From NCBI RefSeq assembly GCF_007991735.1, contig NZ_BJYX01000002.1:1-64000 (forward strand): a stretch of DNA of 64,000 nt. The letters are read 5' to 3'. The stretch comes from Terrabacter aerolatus. Lineage in GTDB: Bacteria; Actinomycetota; Actinomycetes; Actinomycetales; Dermatophilaceae. This document shows positions 20,570 to 29,060 of this stretch, piece after piece (the stretch's first letter is position 1; every line of letters starts with the position of its first letter). Below the pieces are notes generated by a model, which did not search any database, was not told the DNA's origin, and saw only the letters and a list, made by a program, of their open reading frames with translations. A program made the position numbers and the translations under genes.

Positions 20570-20886
20570 CGGACACCACCGTGCCGCGCCGTGGAACCGG
20601 CTGCGGCGGAGGGGGACCCGTCACCCTGCGACGGTGGGCTGTGCCGGCCCGGCCGCCCGGAACCGAGCTCGAGCAGCCGTTCCTCGAGCGCCTCCGACAG
20701 GGCACGCAGGGTGTCGGCCGCCTGCTCGACCCACGTGTCGAGGACACGCTGGGTCGGGAGGTCGCCGAGGTCGGGCAGGTGCGTCAGCAGCTCGTCCGAC
20801 ATGGTCCGGGTCGCCGAGCGGGCGGTCGTGAGCGTCCGGAGGACCGCTGGGTCCGCAGCACCCGCCCCCGGGCTCCCGTCGGTCAT
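20566..20886 (-). CDS. Hypothetical small protein
   Basis: A 106-residue acidic protein with a central helical region (residues about 15-70, with WVEQAADTLRALSEALEER) and a Gly/Ser/Pro-rich tail. No family recognised. ATG 20886 lies 6 nt after TAGAGT on the minus strand, so the operon with the 163-residue gene is probably leaderless. The pair is divergent from the NAD-GDH gene. Confidence 0.55.
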   Translation of the reverse strand: MTDGSPGAGAADPAVLRTLTTARSATRTMSDELLTHLPDLGDLPTQRVLDTWVEQAADTLRALSEALEERLLELGSGRPGRHSPPSQGDGSPSAAAGSTARHGGVR

Positions 20887-20892
20887 GCCACC

Positions 20893-20898
20893 ACTCTA
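20893..20898 (-). promoter_or_regulatory. -10 element of the two-gene hypothetical operon
   Basis: TAGAGT on the minus strand, 6 nt before ATG 20886. Confidence 0.45.
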
Positions 20899-21005
20899 GG
20901 GACTCCCCGTCACCTCGCCCCGAGTTCTCCACCGGCGTCGCGGCGGCCTCCCCGACGTGTCGGTGCCCGGCGGCGGGCCGGTTCGGGCGTGCCGACGGAC
21001 GGCGA

Positions 21006-21065
21006 TAGGCTCACATCGTGAGATGCGCGGCACAACGACGTGTCGCCGCACAGGCCGCACGGTGA
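21006..21065 (+). promoter_or_regulatory. Promoter and possible leaderless upstream ORF of NAD-GDH
   Basis: TAGGCT (21006-21011) is followed 6 nt later by GTG (21018). This opens a 15-codon frame (MRCAAQRRVAAQAAR) ending at TGA 21063-21065, just before the gdh start region. If transcription starts at 21018, this short peptide would be translated first and could couple to or attenuate gdh. The promoter is plausible. The peptide is speculative. Confidence 0.4.
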
Positions 21066-21081
21066 GGAATCCGACTACCGC

Positions 21082-24000
21082 ATGTCAGCGTCACTCGAAC
21101 AGTCTCGAATCGACGTCATGAAGGCCGCCGCGGCGGCCGTGGCGCCCGTCCCCCGCCGTGGGCGGGGCCGATCCGGAGGTGCGGCGCCCGGCGAGCTGGA
21201 GGAGTTCCTCCGCGCCTACTACCGCCTCGTGGCCACCGAGGACCTGCTGGCCCGTCCGGCTCGTGAGCTCGCGACGATCGCCACCGAGCACCGCGCCTTC
21301 GCGCAGCAGCGTCAGGTGGGCACCTTCAACGTGCGGGCCTTCAACCCCAAGGCCGACGACGAGGGCTGGTCCACGGGTCACTCCGTCGTGCAGGTCGTCG
21401 TCGACGACATGCCCTTCCTCGTCGACTCGGTCGTCGCGGCGCTCGGCGGCTTCGACCGCGGCGTGCACCTCATCGTCCACCCGCAGATGACGGTCTCCCG
21501 TGACATCACGGGCGAGCTCAAGTCGGTCATCACCGACGGCTCGACCACCGTGCGGTCGAGCTCGGTGGGCCTCGTCCGCGAGTCGTGGATGCACCTCGAG
21601 ATCGACCGCCTCCCGGACGACGGGCTGCCCGACGTCGAGGCGCGTCTGCACCACGTCCTCGAGAACGTCCGCGACTCGGTCGAGGACTGGCCCAAGATGC
21701 GGGCCCACGCCCTGACCATCGCGAGCGAGCTGCGGTCGGCGACCCCGCCCGGCACCGACCCCCACCACGCCCGCGAGGCCGGACGCTTCCTCGAGTGGCT
21801 CGCGCACAACAACTTCACCTTCCTCGGCTACCGCGAGTACTCCCTGGCGCACGAGAACGGCAAGGACGTCTCGCGCCAGGTGCCCGGCACCGGCCTCGGC
21901 CTGCTGCGCTACGACCGGCCTTCCGCCGGAAAGGGGCTCGTGCTCACCCCGGCGGCCAGCCGGGCTGCGCGCGACTCGAGCATCCTCATCATCACCAAGG
22001 CGAACTCGCGGGCCACGGTCCACCGCGACGTCTACCTCGACTACATCTCGGTCAAGCGCTTCGACGCGCGCGGCGAGTGCGTCGGCGAACAGCGCTTCCT
22101 CGGCCTTTACGCCTCGGCCGCCTACAACGACACGATCCACGACATCCCGCTGCTCGACGTGCGCGCCCAGGAGGTGCTGCGCCTGACCGGCCTGTCCGCC
22201 GACAGCCACTCGGGCAAGGACATCCTGCAGATCCTCGAGACCTACCCGCGCGACGAGCTCTTCCAGACGAGCCCGACACAGCTGGCCGAGATCGCGACGA
22301 GCGTCCTGCACCTGCAGGAGCGCCGCAAGACCAAGCTCTTCCTGCGCCGCGACGAGTTCGGGCGTTTCGTCTCGTGCCTCGTCTACCTGCCGCGCGACCG
22401 CTACAACACGACGGTGCGCCTGCGCATCGAGGCCATCCTCCTCGACGCGTTCGGCGGCGAGAACATCGACAACACGACCCGGGTCAGCGAGTCCACGCTC
22501 GCCCGCCTGCACTTCGTCGTGCGTATGCCGGCCGGTACCGACATCCCCGAGGTCGACGAGGTGGCCCTCGAGCAGCGCGTCATCGACGCGACCCGCACGT
22601 GGGACGAGGACCTCTCCGAGGCGCTCGGTGAGGCGCGTGGGCTCGAGGGGGCGGCGCGCACCATGGCGGCCTACGCCAAGGCCCTGCCCGAGGCGTACAA
22701 GGAGGACTTCGACGTCGCCACGGCGGTCGACGACCTCGACCGCATCGACGCGCTCGGTGACGGTGACCGCACGACGGGGCTCCACCTCTACGACGACCCG
22801 GTCTCCGACGACCCGCGGGAGCGGCGCTTCAAGCTCTACCGCCGGGCCGACCTCTCCCTCACCCAGGTGCTGCCGCTCTTCACGCACCTCGGCGTCGAGG
22901 TCACCGACGAGCGTCCCTACGAGGTGCCCGGGCCCGACGGCCGCACCCTGCACATCTTCGACTTCGGCCTGTGCGCCGACGTGCAGACCTGGGGCTCCGG
23001 CGACGCCGCCGTGGCCGAGGACGTCCGCGGGCGTTTCGAGGAGGCCTTCCGGGCCGTCTGGGACGGCCGCGCCGAGTCCGACGGCTTCAACGCCCTCGTG
23101 CTGGCAGCGGGTCTGACCTGGCGCCAGGTCGTCATCCTGCGCACCGTCGCGAAGTACCTCCGCCAGACGGGCTCGACGTTCTCGCAGGACTACGTCGAGT
23201 CGGCTCTCGCGGCCAACACCGGCATCGCGCGCAGCCTCGTCGAGCTCTTCGAGGCGCGCTTCGACCCCGACGCGTTCCCCGACACCGACTCGGGCCACGA
23301 CAAGCGTGCGGCGCGCCAGAAGCACATCGTGAGCGGCATCCGGGAGGCCCTCGACGACGTCGCGAGCCTCGACCACGACCGCATCGTCCGGGCGCTGCTC
23401 GGGGTCATCCTCGCCAGCCTGCGCACGAACTTCTACCAGCCCGACGAGGCGGGGCACGACAAGCCGTACGTGTCCCTCAAGCTGAACCCCAAGAAGGTCC
23501 CCGACCTGCCCGCGCCCCGCCCGATGTTCGAGATCTGGGTCTACAGCCCCCGCGTCGAGGGTGTCCACCTGCGGTTCGGCAAGGTCGCCCGCGGCGGTCT
23601 GCGCTGGTCCGACCGGCGCGAGGACTTCCGCACCGAGGTCCTCGGCCTCGTCAAGGCCCAGATGGTCAAGAACGCCGTCATCGTGCCGACCGGCAGCAAG
23701 GGCGGCTTCTACGCCAAGCAGCTGCCCGACCCCGCCGTCGACCGGGCAGCGTGGCTGGACGAGGGCATCGCCTCGTACAAGCTCTTCATCTCGGGCCTGC
23801 TCGACGTCACCGACAACCTCGTGTCGGGCCAGGCCGTGCCGCCGCGCCGGGTCGTGCGCCACGACGAGGACGACACCTACCTCGTCGTCGCCGCCGACAA
23901 GGGCACCGCGAAGTTCTCCGACATCGCCAACGGGCTCTCGGCCGACTACGGCTTCTGGCTCGACGACGCCTTCGCCTCGGGCGGCTCGGCGGGCTACGAC

Positions 24001-26229
24001 CACAAGGGCATGGGCATCACGGCCCGCGGTGCCTGGGAGTCGGTCAAGCGCCACTTCCGCGAGCTCGGCGTCGACACGCAGACGCAGGAGTTCACCGTCG
24101 TCGGCGTCGGCGACATGAGCGGCGACGTCTTCGGCAACGGCATGCTCCTGTCCGAGCACATCCGTCTCGTGGCCGCCTTCGACCACCGGCACATCTTCGT
24201 CGACCCCACCCCCGACGCCGCGACCTCGTACGCCGAGCGCCGACGGATGTTCGACCTGCCGGGGTCGTCGTGGGCCGACTACGACGCGTCGCTCATCAGC
24301 AGGGGCGGCGGCATCTTCCCCCGGTCGGCGAAGTCGGTGCCCGTCAGCCCGCAGATGGTCGCGGCGCTGGGCCTGCGGGCCAACACCAAGAGCCTGACGC
24401 CGGCCGAGCTGATGAAGGCGATCCTGCTCGCGCCGGTCGACCTGCTGTGGAACGGCGGCATCGGCACCTACGTCAAGGCGGCCACCGAGACCAACGGCGA
24501 GATCGGTGACCGGGCCAACGACGCCATCCGCGTCAACGGCGGCGACCTGCGCTGCAAGGTCGTCGGTGAGGGTGGCAACCTCGGGGCGAGCCAGCTCGGC
24601 CGCATCGAGGCCGCGCTCGCGGGCGTGCGGGTCAACACCGACGCCATCGACAACAGCGCCGGGGTCGACACCTCCGACCACGAGGTCAACATCAAGATCC
24701 TGCTCACCGAGCTGACCCGCTCGGGCGAGCTGACGACGAAGCGCCGCAACACCCTGCTCGCGTCGATGACCGACGAGGTCGCCGAGCAGGTGCTGCGCGA
24801 CAACTACGAGCAGAACGTCCTGCTCGGCAACGCCCGCGCGCAGCAGCACGGGATGCTCGGGGTGCACGAGCGGCTCATCCAGTTCCTCGAGGCCGAGGGC
24901 GACCTCGACCGTTCGCTCGAGTTCCTGCCGAGCGACGCCGTCATCGCCCGTCGCCAGAAGGACGGTCTCGGCCTGACGTCGCCGGAGTTCTCGGTGCTCG
25001 TCGCCTACGCCAAGCTCTACCTCAAGAACCAGCTCATCACCACGTCGCTGCCCGACGACCCCTGGTTCGAGACGACGCTGGCGGAGTACTTCCCGAAGCC
25101 GTTGCGGGGCAAGTACGCCGAGCAGATCGCGGCCCACCCGCTGCGGCGCGAGATCATCACGAACGCGGTCGCCAACTCGATGGTCAACCGTGGCGGCATC
25201 ACGTTCGCCTACCGGGCCGGCGAGGAGACCGGGGCGTCGCCGGAGCAGGTGGCGCGCGCCTACGTCGTGTGCCGGGAGGTGTTCGACCTCGCAGGGTTCG
25301 TGCGCCGCGTGGAGGAGACCGACAACGTCGTGAGCACCGCGGCGCAGACCGCGCTCTACCTCGAGTTCCGCCGGCTCATCGACCGGTCGGTGCGCTGGTT
25401 CCTCACCTCGCGTCCCGCCTCGCTCGACATCGCGGCGGAGGTCGCCCGCTTCCGCCCCGGCATCCAGGCGTTCTCCGGTCGCATCGGGGAGCTGCTCCAG
25501 GGCAGCGAGCGCACCCGCCTCACCCGTCGGGCGCGAGAGCTCGAGGGCAAGGGGGTGCCGGAGGAGCTCGCCCTCGGCGCCGCGTCCCTGCTCGACCTCT
25601 ACTCGCTGCTCGACTGCATCGAGATCGCCGAGGACACCGGCGAGAAGCTCGACGACGTCGTCGGGGTCTACTTCCTGACCTCCGAGACCTTCTCGATCGA
25701 CGCCATGCTCACGAGGGTCACGATGCTGCCCCGCGACGACCGCTGGGACGCCATGGCCCGAGGCGCCCTGCGTGACGACCTCTACGCCGTGCTCGAGATC
25801 CTGACGCGCTCGGTGCTCGAGGTCAGCAGCGCCGACCACGACGCAGCGGCTCGCCTCGCCGAGTGGTCCGACCTCAACGCCGACGCGCTGGGTCGGGCTC
25901 GGGCGGCGCTCGGCGGGATCGAGCGGATGAGCCATGCCGGCATCGCCGCTCTCTCGGTCGCCCTGCGCACCCTGCGCACCGTGACGAAGCCCGCCTCGTC
26001 GGGGGCTCCGGCTCCCGCGCCGACGGCCTCGCCGGACCAGCCCGCACCGACGACCACGGCGGCGCCGACGTCGGCGCCGGCGAAGAAGACCCCGGCCAGG
26101 AAGACAGCGGCCAGGAAGACAGCGGCCAAGAAGACAGCGACGACTCAGGCTGCTGCGACGAAGAAGGCAGCCACGAAGAAGGCAGCCACGAAGAAGGCAG
26201 CCACGAAGACCGCGGGCTCACGCACCTGA
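21082..26229 (+). CDS. gdh: NAD-specific glutamate dehydrogenase, giant (180-kDa) class
   Basis: Catalyses oxidative deamination of glutamate to 2-oxoglutarate with NAD+. The 1715-residue product matches the large GDH class (Streptomyces, Mycobacterium). N-terminal regulatory ACT-like parts come first. The catalytic core has LRWSDRREDFRTEVLGLVKA, GSKGGFYAKQLPD and VGVGDMSGDVFGNG. Typical length is about 1600-1650. The extra is a Lys/Ala/Thr tail of about 75 residues built of KKA-AT repeats, like histone H1. ATG 21082 is chosen, though its AGGA lies 13 nt away. GTG 21040 is an alternative. Confidence 0.93.
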   Translation: MSASLEQSRIDVMKAAAAAVAPVPRRGRGRSGGAAPGELEEFLRAYYRLVATEDLLARPARELATIATEHRAFAQQRQVGTFNVRAFNPKADDEGWSTGHSVVQVVVDDMPFLVDSVVAALGGFDRGVHLIVHPQMTVSRDITGELKSVITDGSTTVRSSSVGLVRESWMHLEIDRLPDDGLPDVEARLHHVLENVRDSVEDWPKMRAHALTIASELRSATPPGTDPHHAREAGRFLEWLAHNNFTFLGYREYSLAHENGKDVSRQVPGTGLGLLRYDRPSAGKGLVLTPAASRAARDSSILIITKANSRATVHRDVYLDYISVKRFDARGECVGEQRFLGLYASAAYNDTIHDIPLLDVRAQEVLRLTGLSADSHSGKDILQILETYPRDELFQTSPTQLAEIATSVLHLQERRKTKLFLRRDEFGRFVSCLVYLPRDRYNTTVRLRIEAILLDAFGGENIDNTTRVSESTLARLHFVVRMPAGTDIPEVDEVALEQRVIDATRTWDEDLSEALGEARGLEGAARTMAAYAKALPEAYKEDFDVATAVDDLDRIDALGDGDRTTGLHLYDDPVSDDPRERRFKLYRRADLSLTQVLPLFTHLGVEVTDERPYEVPGPDGRTLHIFDFGLCADVQTWGSGDAAVAEDVRGRFEEAFRAVWDGRAESDGFNALVLAAGLTWRQVVILRTVAKYLRQTGSTFSQDYVESALAANTGIARSLVELFEARFDPDAFPDTDSGHDKRAARQKHIVSGIREALDDVASLDHDRIVRALLGVILASLRTNFYQPDEAGHDKPYVSLKLNPKKVPDLPAPRPMFEIWVYSPRVEGVHLRFGKVARGGLRWSDRREDFRTEVLGLVKAQMVKNAVIVPTGSKGGFYAKQLPDPAVDRAAWLDEGIASYKLFISGLLDVTDNLVSGQAVPPRRVVRHDEDDTYLVVAADKGTAKFSDIANGLSADYGFWLDDAFASGGSAGYDHKGMGITARGAWESVKRHFRELGVDTQTQEFTVVGVGDMSGDVFGNGMLLSEHIRLVAAFDHRHIFVDPTPDAATSYAERRRMFDLPGSSWADYDASLISRGGGIFPRSAKSVPVSPQMVAALGLRANTKSLTPAELMKAILLAPVDLLWNGGIGTYVKAATETNGEIGDRANDAIRVNGGDLRCKVVGEGGNLGASQLGRIEAALAGVRVNTDAIDNSAGVDTSDHEVNIKILLTELTRSGELTTKRRNTLLASMTDEVAEQVLRDNYEQNVLLGNARAQQHGMLGVHERLIQFLEAEGDLDRSLEFLPSDAVIARRQKDGLGLTSPEFSVLVAYAKLYLKNQLITTSLPDDPWFETTLAEYFPKPLRGKYAEQIAAHPLRREIITNAVANSMVNRGGITFAYRAGEETGASPEQVARAYVVCREVFDLAGFVRRVEETDNVVSTAAQTALYLEFRRLIDRSVRWFLTSRPASLDIAAEVARFRPGIQAFSGRIGELLQGSERTRLTRRARELEGKGVPEELALGAASLLDLYSLLDCIEIAEDTGEKLDDVVGVYFLTSETFSIDAMLTRVTMLPRDDRWDAMARGALRDDLYAVLEILTRSVLEVSSADHDAAARLAEWSDLNADALGRARAALGGIERMSHAGIAALSVALRTLRTVTKPASSGAPAPAPTASPDQPAPTTTAAPTSAPAKKTPARKTAARKTAAKKTATTQAAATKKAATKKAATKKAATKTAGSRT
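26098..26219 (+). repeat. Tandem repeats encoding the basic tail of NAD-GDH
   Basis: Two repeat families lie at the 3' end of gdh. AGGAAGACAGCGGCC-type units occur at 26098-26140, and near-perfect 15-bp GAAGGCAGCCACGAA units at about 26160-26210. They encode PARKTAARKTAAKKT and ATKKAATKKAATKKA. The repeats stay in frame, so length can change without breaking the protein. Confidence 0.85.
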
Positions 26230-26244
26230 CCCGATGATTGGCTT

Positions 26245-26298
26245 GCCGGGTCGAGGTGCGCCGTCGCGCAACGCCACGACGCACCACCTCGACCCGGC
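26245..26298 (+). terminator. Terminator after gdh
   Basis: A perfect 14-bp inverted repeat (26245-26258 with 26285-26298) with a 26-nt, partly self-pairing loop lies 16 nt after the gdh stop. Confidence 0.7.
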
Positions 26299-26371
26299 GA
26301 TCTCGTCGTGAGGGAGCCGGGCAGCCCTTCGGATGGCGGGGGTGCCCACCCGTGGTCGGCGTGAGTCTCAC

Positions 26372-26377
26372 TAGGCT
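26372..26377 (+). promoter_or_regulatory. -10 element of pdtaS (leaderless)
   Basis: TAGGCT lies exactly 6 nt before GTG 26384. The same TAGGCT-N6-GTG layout occurs at 28587. Confidence 0.6.
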
Positions 26378-26383
26378 CGTGGC

Positions 26384-27871
26384 GTGGCGACCCTGAGCGA
26401 GCTCCTGCGCGGCCGGACGAACCTGCCCGACCACGACGTCGAGTGGCTGCAGCTGCTCGTCGGCGACTGGCAGCTCGTGGCCGACCTCTCGTTCGCCGAC
26501 CTCGTGCTCTGGGTCAGGTCGACGGGCGAGCGGTGGGAGGCCGTGGCCCACGTGCGACCCACCACCGGACAGCTCGTCTTCGTCGACGACCAGGTCGGCC
26601 GGGTCGCCGACCCGGGACGCACGCGGGACCTACTCGACGAGGCCGCGTCCGAGCAGCGCATCCTGCGGGTGCGGCAGGTCGTCGTGACCCACGAGCAGGG
26701 CCCGGACCAGTCGGTCCGCGAGGAGTACATCCCGGTCGTCCGCGGGGGCCACGTCGTCGCCGTCATGACGCGCCACACGAACCTCTGGACGACGCGGACG
26801 CCCAGCCGGCTCGAGCTGACCTACCTGGCCACGGCCGACGCGCTCTGCCGGATGGTGACCGGGGGAGAGTTCCCGCACAGCGGCGCCCCGACCGGGCTGC
26901 GACGCGGTGCGCCCCGCGTCGGTGACGGTGTCATCCGGCTCGACGTCGACGGGGTCGTCACCTACGCGAGCCCGAATGCCGTCTCGGCGCTCCACCGTCT
27001 CGGGCACCTCGGCGAGGTCGTCGGTGCGAGCCTCGCGCAGATTGTCACCGACAACGTCCGGGAGTCCTCCCCGGTCGACGAGGGGCTGCCGCTCGTCGTG
27101 ACCGGGCGCCAGCCCTGGCGCACCGAGGTCGTGGCCGGTGGGACGACGGTGTCGATGCGGGCCATCCCGCTCACCGAGGCGGGCCAGCGTTTCGGAGCCA
27201 TCGTGCTCATGCGTGACGTCGGTGAGCTGCGGCGCCGGGAGCGCGAGCTGATGACCAAGGACGCGACGATCAGGGAGATCCACCACCGCGTCAAGAACAA
27301 CCTCCAGTCGGTCGCCGCGCTGCTGCGCCTGCAGTCACGTCGCCTGCCCGACGGCGAGGCCAAGCTCGCGCTGGCGGAGGCCGAGCGCCGGGTCGGGACC
27401 ATCGCCATGGTCCACGAGCAGCTGAGCCAGGGATTCGACGAGACGGTCGACTTCGACACCATCGCCCAGCGGGGCCTCAACGCCGTCGTCGAGGTGTCGG
27501 CCAACGGCGCACCGGTCCACACGGTCACCCGCGGCTCGTTCGGGCGGCTGCGGGCCGAGGACGCGACGTCGCTCGCGATGATCATGAGCGAGCTCGTCCA
27601 GAACGCCATCGAGCACGGTCTCGGGGACGCCGGCGGCGAGGTCCGCATCGCCATCGAGCGCGTCACCGACGACCGGGGTCAGACGAGGCTCACCGTCTCG
27701 ATCGAGGACGAGGGCAAGGGCATCGACCCGGCACGGCGACCCGGGTCGGGCCTGGGCACGCAGATCGTCCAGTCTCTCGTCGGCGACCTCGGGGGCCGCA
27801 TCACGTGGGAGCCGCTCGTGCCGCACGGCACCCGGGCCCGCTTCACCGCGACGCTGCGTCCCGTCAGCTGA
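26384..27871 (+). CDS. pdtaS: PdtaS-like cytosolic sensor histidine kinase
   Basis: A 495-residue soluble kinase. The N-terminal sensor (about 5-130, H_kinase_N/GAF-like) begins LSELLRGRTNLPDHDVEWLQ. A PAS-like domain follows (about 175-285). The HisKA_2 dimer helix has phospho-His in EIHHRVKNNLQSVAALLRLQ (His300/301). The HATPase_c domain (about 395-490) has ELVQNAIEHG and DEGKGIDPARR. This order matches mycobacterial PdtaS, which signals to the RNA-binding regulator PdtaR. PdtaR is not in this window. The adjacency to whiB1 is also conserved. GTG 26384 is supported by the promoter position. Confidence 0.9.
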   Translation: MATLSELLRGRTNLPDHDVEWLQLLVGDWQLVADLSFADLVLWVRSTGERWEAVAHVRPTTGQLVFVDDQVGRVADPGRTRDLLDEAASEQRILRVRQVVVTHEQGPDQSVREEYIPVVRGGHVVAVMTRHTNLWTTRTPSRLELTYLATADALCRMVTGGEFPHSGAPTGLRRGAPRVGDGVIRLDVDGVVTYASPNAVSALHRLGHLGEVVGASLAQIVTDNVRESSPVDEGLPLVVTGRQPWRTEVVAGGTTVSMRAIPLTEAGQRFGAIVLMRDVGELRRRERELMTKDATIREIHHRVKNNLQSVAALLRLQSRRLPDGEAKLALAEAERRVGTIAMVHEQLSQGFDETVDFDTIAQRGLNAVVEVSANGAPVHTVTRGSFGRLRAEDATSLAMIMSELVQNAIEHGLGDAGGEVRIAIERVTDDRGQTRLTVSIEDEGKGIDPARRPGSGLGTQIVQSLVGDLGGRITWEPLVPHGTRARFTATLRPVS

Positions 27872-27936
27872 GGGGCGGCCACCCACGGGCCCGGAGCCAT
27901 CACGTGGGACCGCGGCGCGCAGCGTGCGCGGGCACC

Positions 27937-27969
27937 CAAAAGCCCGGCGACCGTGACGGTCACCGGGCT
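27937..27969 (-). terminator. Terminator of whiB1
   Basis: A 12-bp stem with one mismatch (27941-27952 with 27958-27969). On the minus strand it is followed by a run of T residues (the AAAA at 27938-27941 on the plus strand). It fits an intrinsic terminator for whiB1. Confidence 0.75.
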
Positions 27970-28005
27970 CGCGGACGGTTGTCGTGCGGAGGGGTGGTCG
28001 AGAGG

Positions 28006-28254
28006 TCAGCCGGCGCGGCGGGCGCGGGCGTTGCGACGCTTCAGGGCGCGTCGCTCGTCCTCGGAGAGGCCGCCCCAGACGCCGGCGTCCTGGCCGGTCT
28101 CGATGGCCCACTTGAGGCAGGTGTCCATGACCGGGCAGGTCCGGCACACGGCCTTCGCCTCCTCGATCTGCAGGATGGCCGGGCCGGTGTTCCCGATGGG
28201 GAAGAACAGCTCCGGATCGGCCTCGAGGCAGGCAGCGCGGTCGCGCCAATCCAT
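28006..28254 (-). CDS. whiB1: WhiB1-like iron-sulfur transcription factor
   Basis: WhiB1 carries an NO-sensitive [4Fe-4S] cluster, binds the main sigma factor and is essential in mycobacteria. The 82-residue protein has the four cluster ligands Cys9, Cys37, Cys40 and Cys46, the GVWGGLSEDERR turn, and a basic C-terminal KRRNARARR tail for DNA. Length and Cys spacing match WhiB1 (84 residues in M. tuberculosis). ATG 28254 has AAGGAGC 7 nt upstream. It lies beside pdtaS as in mycobacteria. A longer in-frame extension upstream is not conserved-looking and is rejected. Confidence 0.95.
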   Translation of the reverse strand: MDWRDRAACLEADPELFFPIGNTGPAILQIEEAKAVCRTCPVMDTCLKWAIETGQDAGVWGGLSEDERRALKRRNARARRAG

Positions 28255-28586
28255 GTGGCGTGCTCCTTCATGTATGTCGGTTCGCACCGGCGTCCGGGTG
28301 TCGGTCGCGGTGCATGTGCGGGGCGCCAGCGTCGTTGTCGGAGCCAAGTCATGGTGTCGTCGTGTCCTGGGGGATGACCCCCTGACCAACGGAAACGCGC
28401 ACGAAGATGTTCCGTACGCGTTGCGGGCCATGATCCAGTGTGACCAGAGACCATGTCCGTGTTCAACGCCTTGGGCGCCGATCACACCAAGGACTGAGTC
28501 TATCGGCAGTCGGCTCCCAGTTCCATACCTCGAGGCTGCGAGCCGCCCGTCAGCCCGGCCGCGACGGGTCACGACGACGGCATCGC
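28255..28586 (-). promoter_or_regulatory. Long upstream region of whiB1
   Basis: About 330 nt with no gene that I can support. It holds the whiB1 Shine-Dalgarno (AAGGAGC) and a short G5/C5 hairpin (28369-28382). The stretch 28395-28510 is less GC-rich and probably contains the whiB1 promoter. One TGTGA half-site (28439-28443) is present, but no full CRP site is seen. A long regulatory region is normal for whiB1 in actinobacteria. Confidence 0.5.
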
Positions 28587-28592
28587 TAGGCT
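28587..28592 (+). promoter_or_regulatory. -10 element of the 153-residue membrane protein gene
   Basis: TAGGCT lies 6 nt before GTG 28599. The sequence around it nearly repeats that at pdtaS. A leaderless transcript is implied. Confidence 0.6.
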
Positions 28593-28598
28593 GGTGGC

Positions 28599-29060
28599 GT
28601 GACCGAATCGACGTCCTCGACCCGCGTGGTTCGCGGATCCCACCGCGCGGCAGGGTTGCTCACGCTGGTCGAGGCCGTGGCGGTGCTCGGCTTCACCGGC
28701 TTCTACGTCTACGAGATGGTGACGGGCGCCACAGAGGACCTGACCCGCGCAGCCACCTCCGGCGCCCTGATCCTCGTCTTCGGGGTGGGCCTGCTCGCCC
28801 TGGCCCGCGGCTGGGCGCGCGCCGCCGACTGGCCCCGGACGCCGACGGTGCTCTGGAACGCGCTCCTGCTGCCGGTGGCGTGGTCGCTGCAGGAGTCCGG
28901 TCGCACGCCGGTCGCGCTCGCCGTGGCGGTCGTCGCGGTCGCGAGCATCGCGGCCGCGGTGTCGGCCCCCGGCCGCCGCGACGCGACGGACGACGCTGCC
29001 GAGCGGACCGGAGACCCTGACGACGCCCAGGGCCGTGGCCCCGGCGGCCGGATCAGCTGA
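28599..29060 (+). CDS. Small integral membrane protein (Rv3217c-like position)
   Basis: A 153-residue protein with four predicted membrane helices, including LLTLVEAVAVLGFTGFYVYE, GALILVFGVGLLALARGW and ALAVAVVAVASIAAAVSA, and an acidic Gly-rich tail. A similar small membrane protein lies near whiB1 in mycobacteria. Function unknown. Its last 8 bases overlap the convergent SGNH hydrolase gene. Confidence 0.7.
   Translation: MTESTSSTRVVRGSHRAAGLLTLVEAVAVLGFTGFYVYEMVTGATEDLTRAATSGALILVFGVGLLALARGWARAADWPRTPTVLWNALLLPVAWSLQESGRTPVALAVAVVAVASIAAAVSAPGRRDATDDAAERTGDPDDAQGRGPGGRIS

Noticed and set aside
21091-25935. A 1614-codon minus-strand frame opposite NAD-GDH
   Set aside because: A low-complexity Asp/Val/Leu/Arg translation typical of the antisense of high-GC genes. 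No start signal or domain.
28436-28455. Possible CRP site upstream of whiB1
   Set aside because: Only one TGTGA half is present. The opposite half does not match TCACA at the correct spacing.
28255-28572. A longer WhiB1 reading (189 codons)
   Set aside because: The extra N-terminus does not resemble any WhiB protein. A good Shine-Dalgarno precedes ATG 28254, and 82 residues is the normal WhiB1 size.
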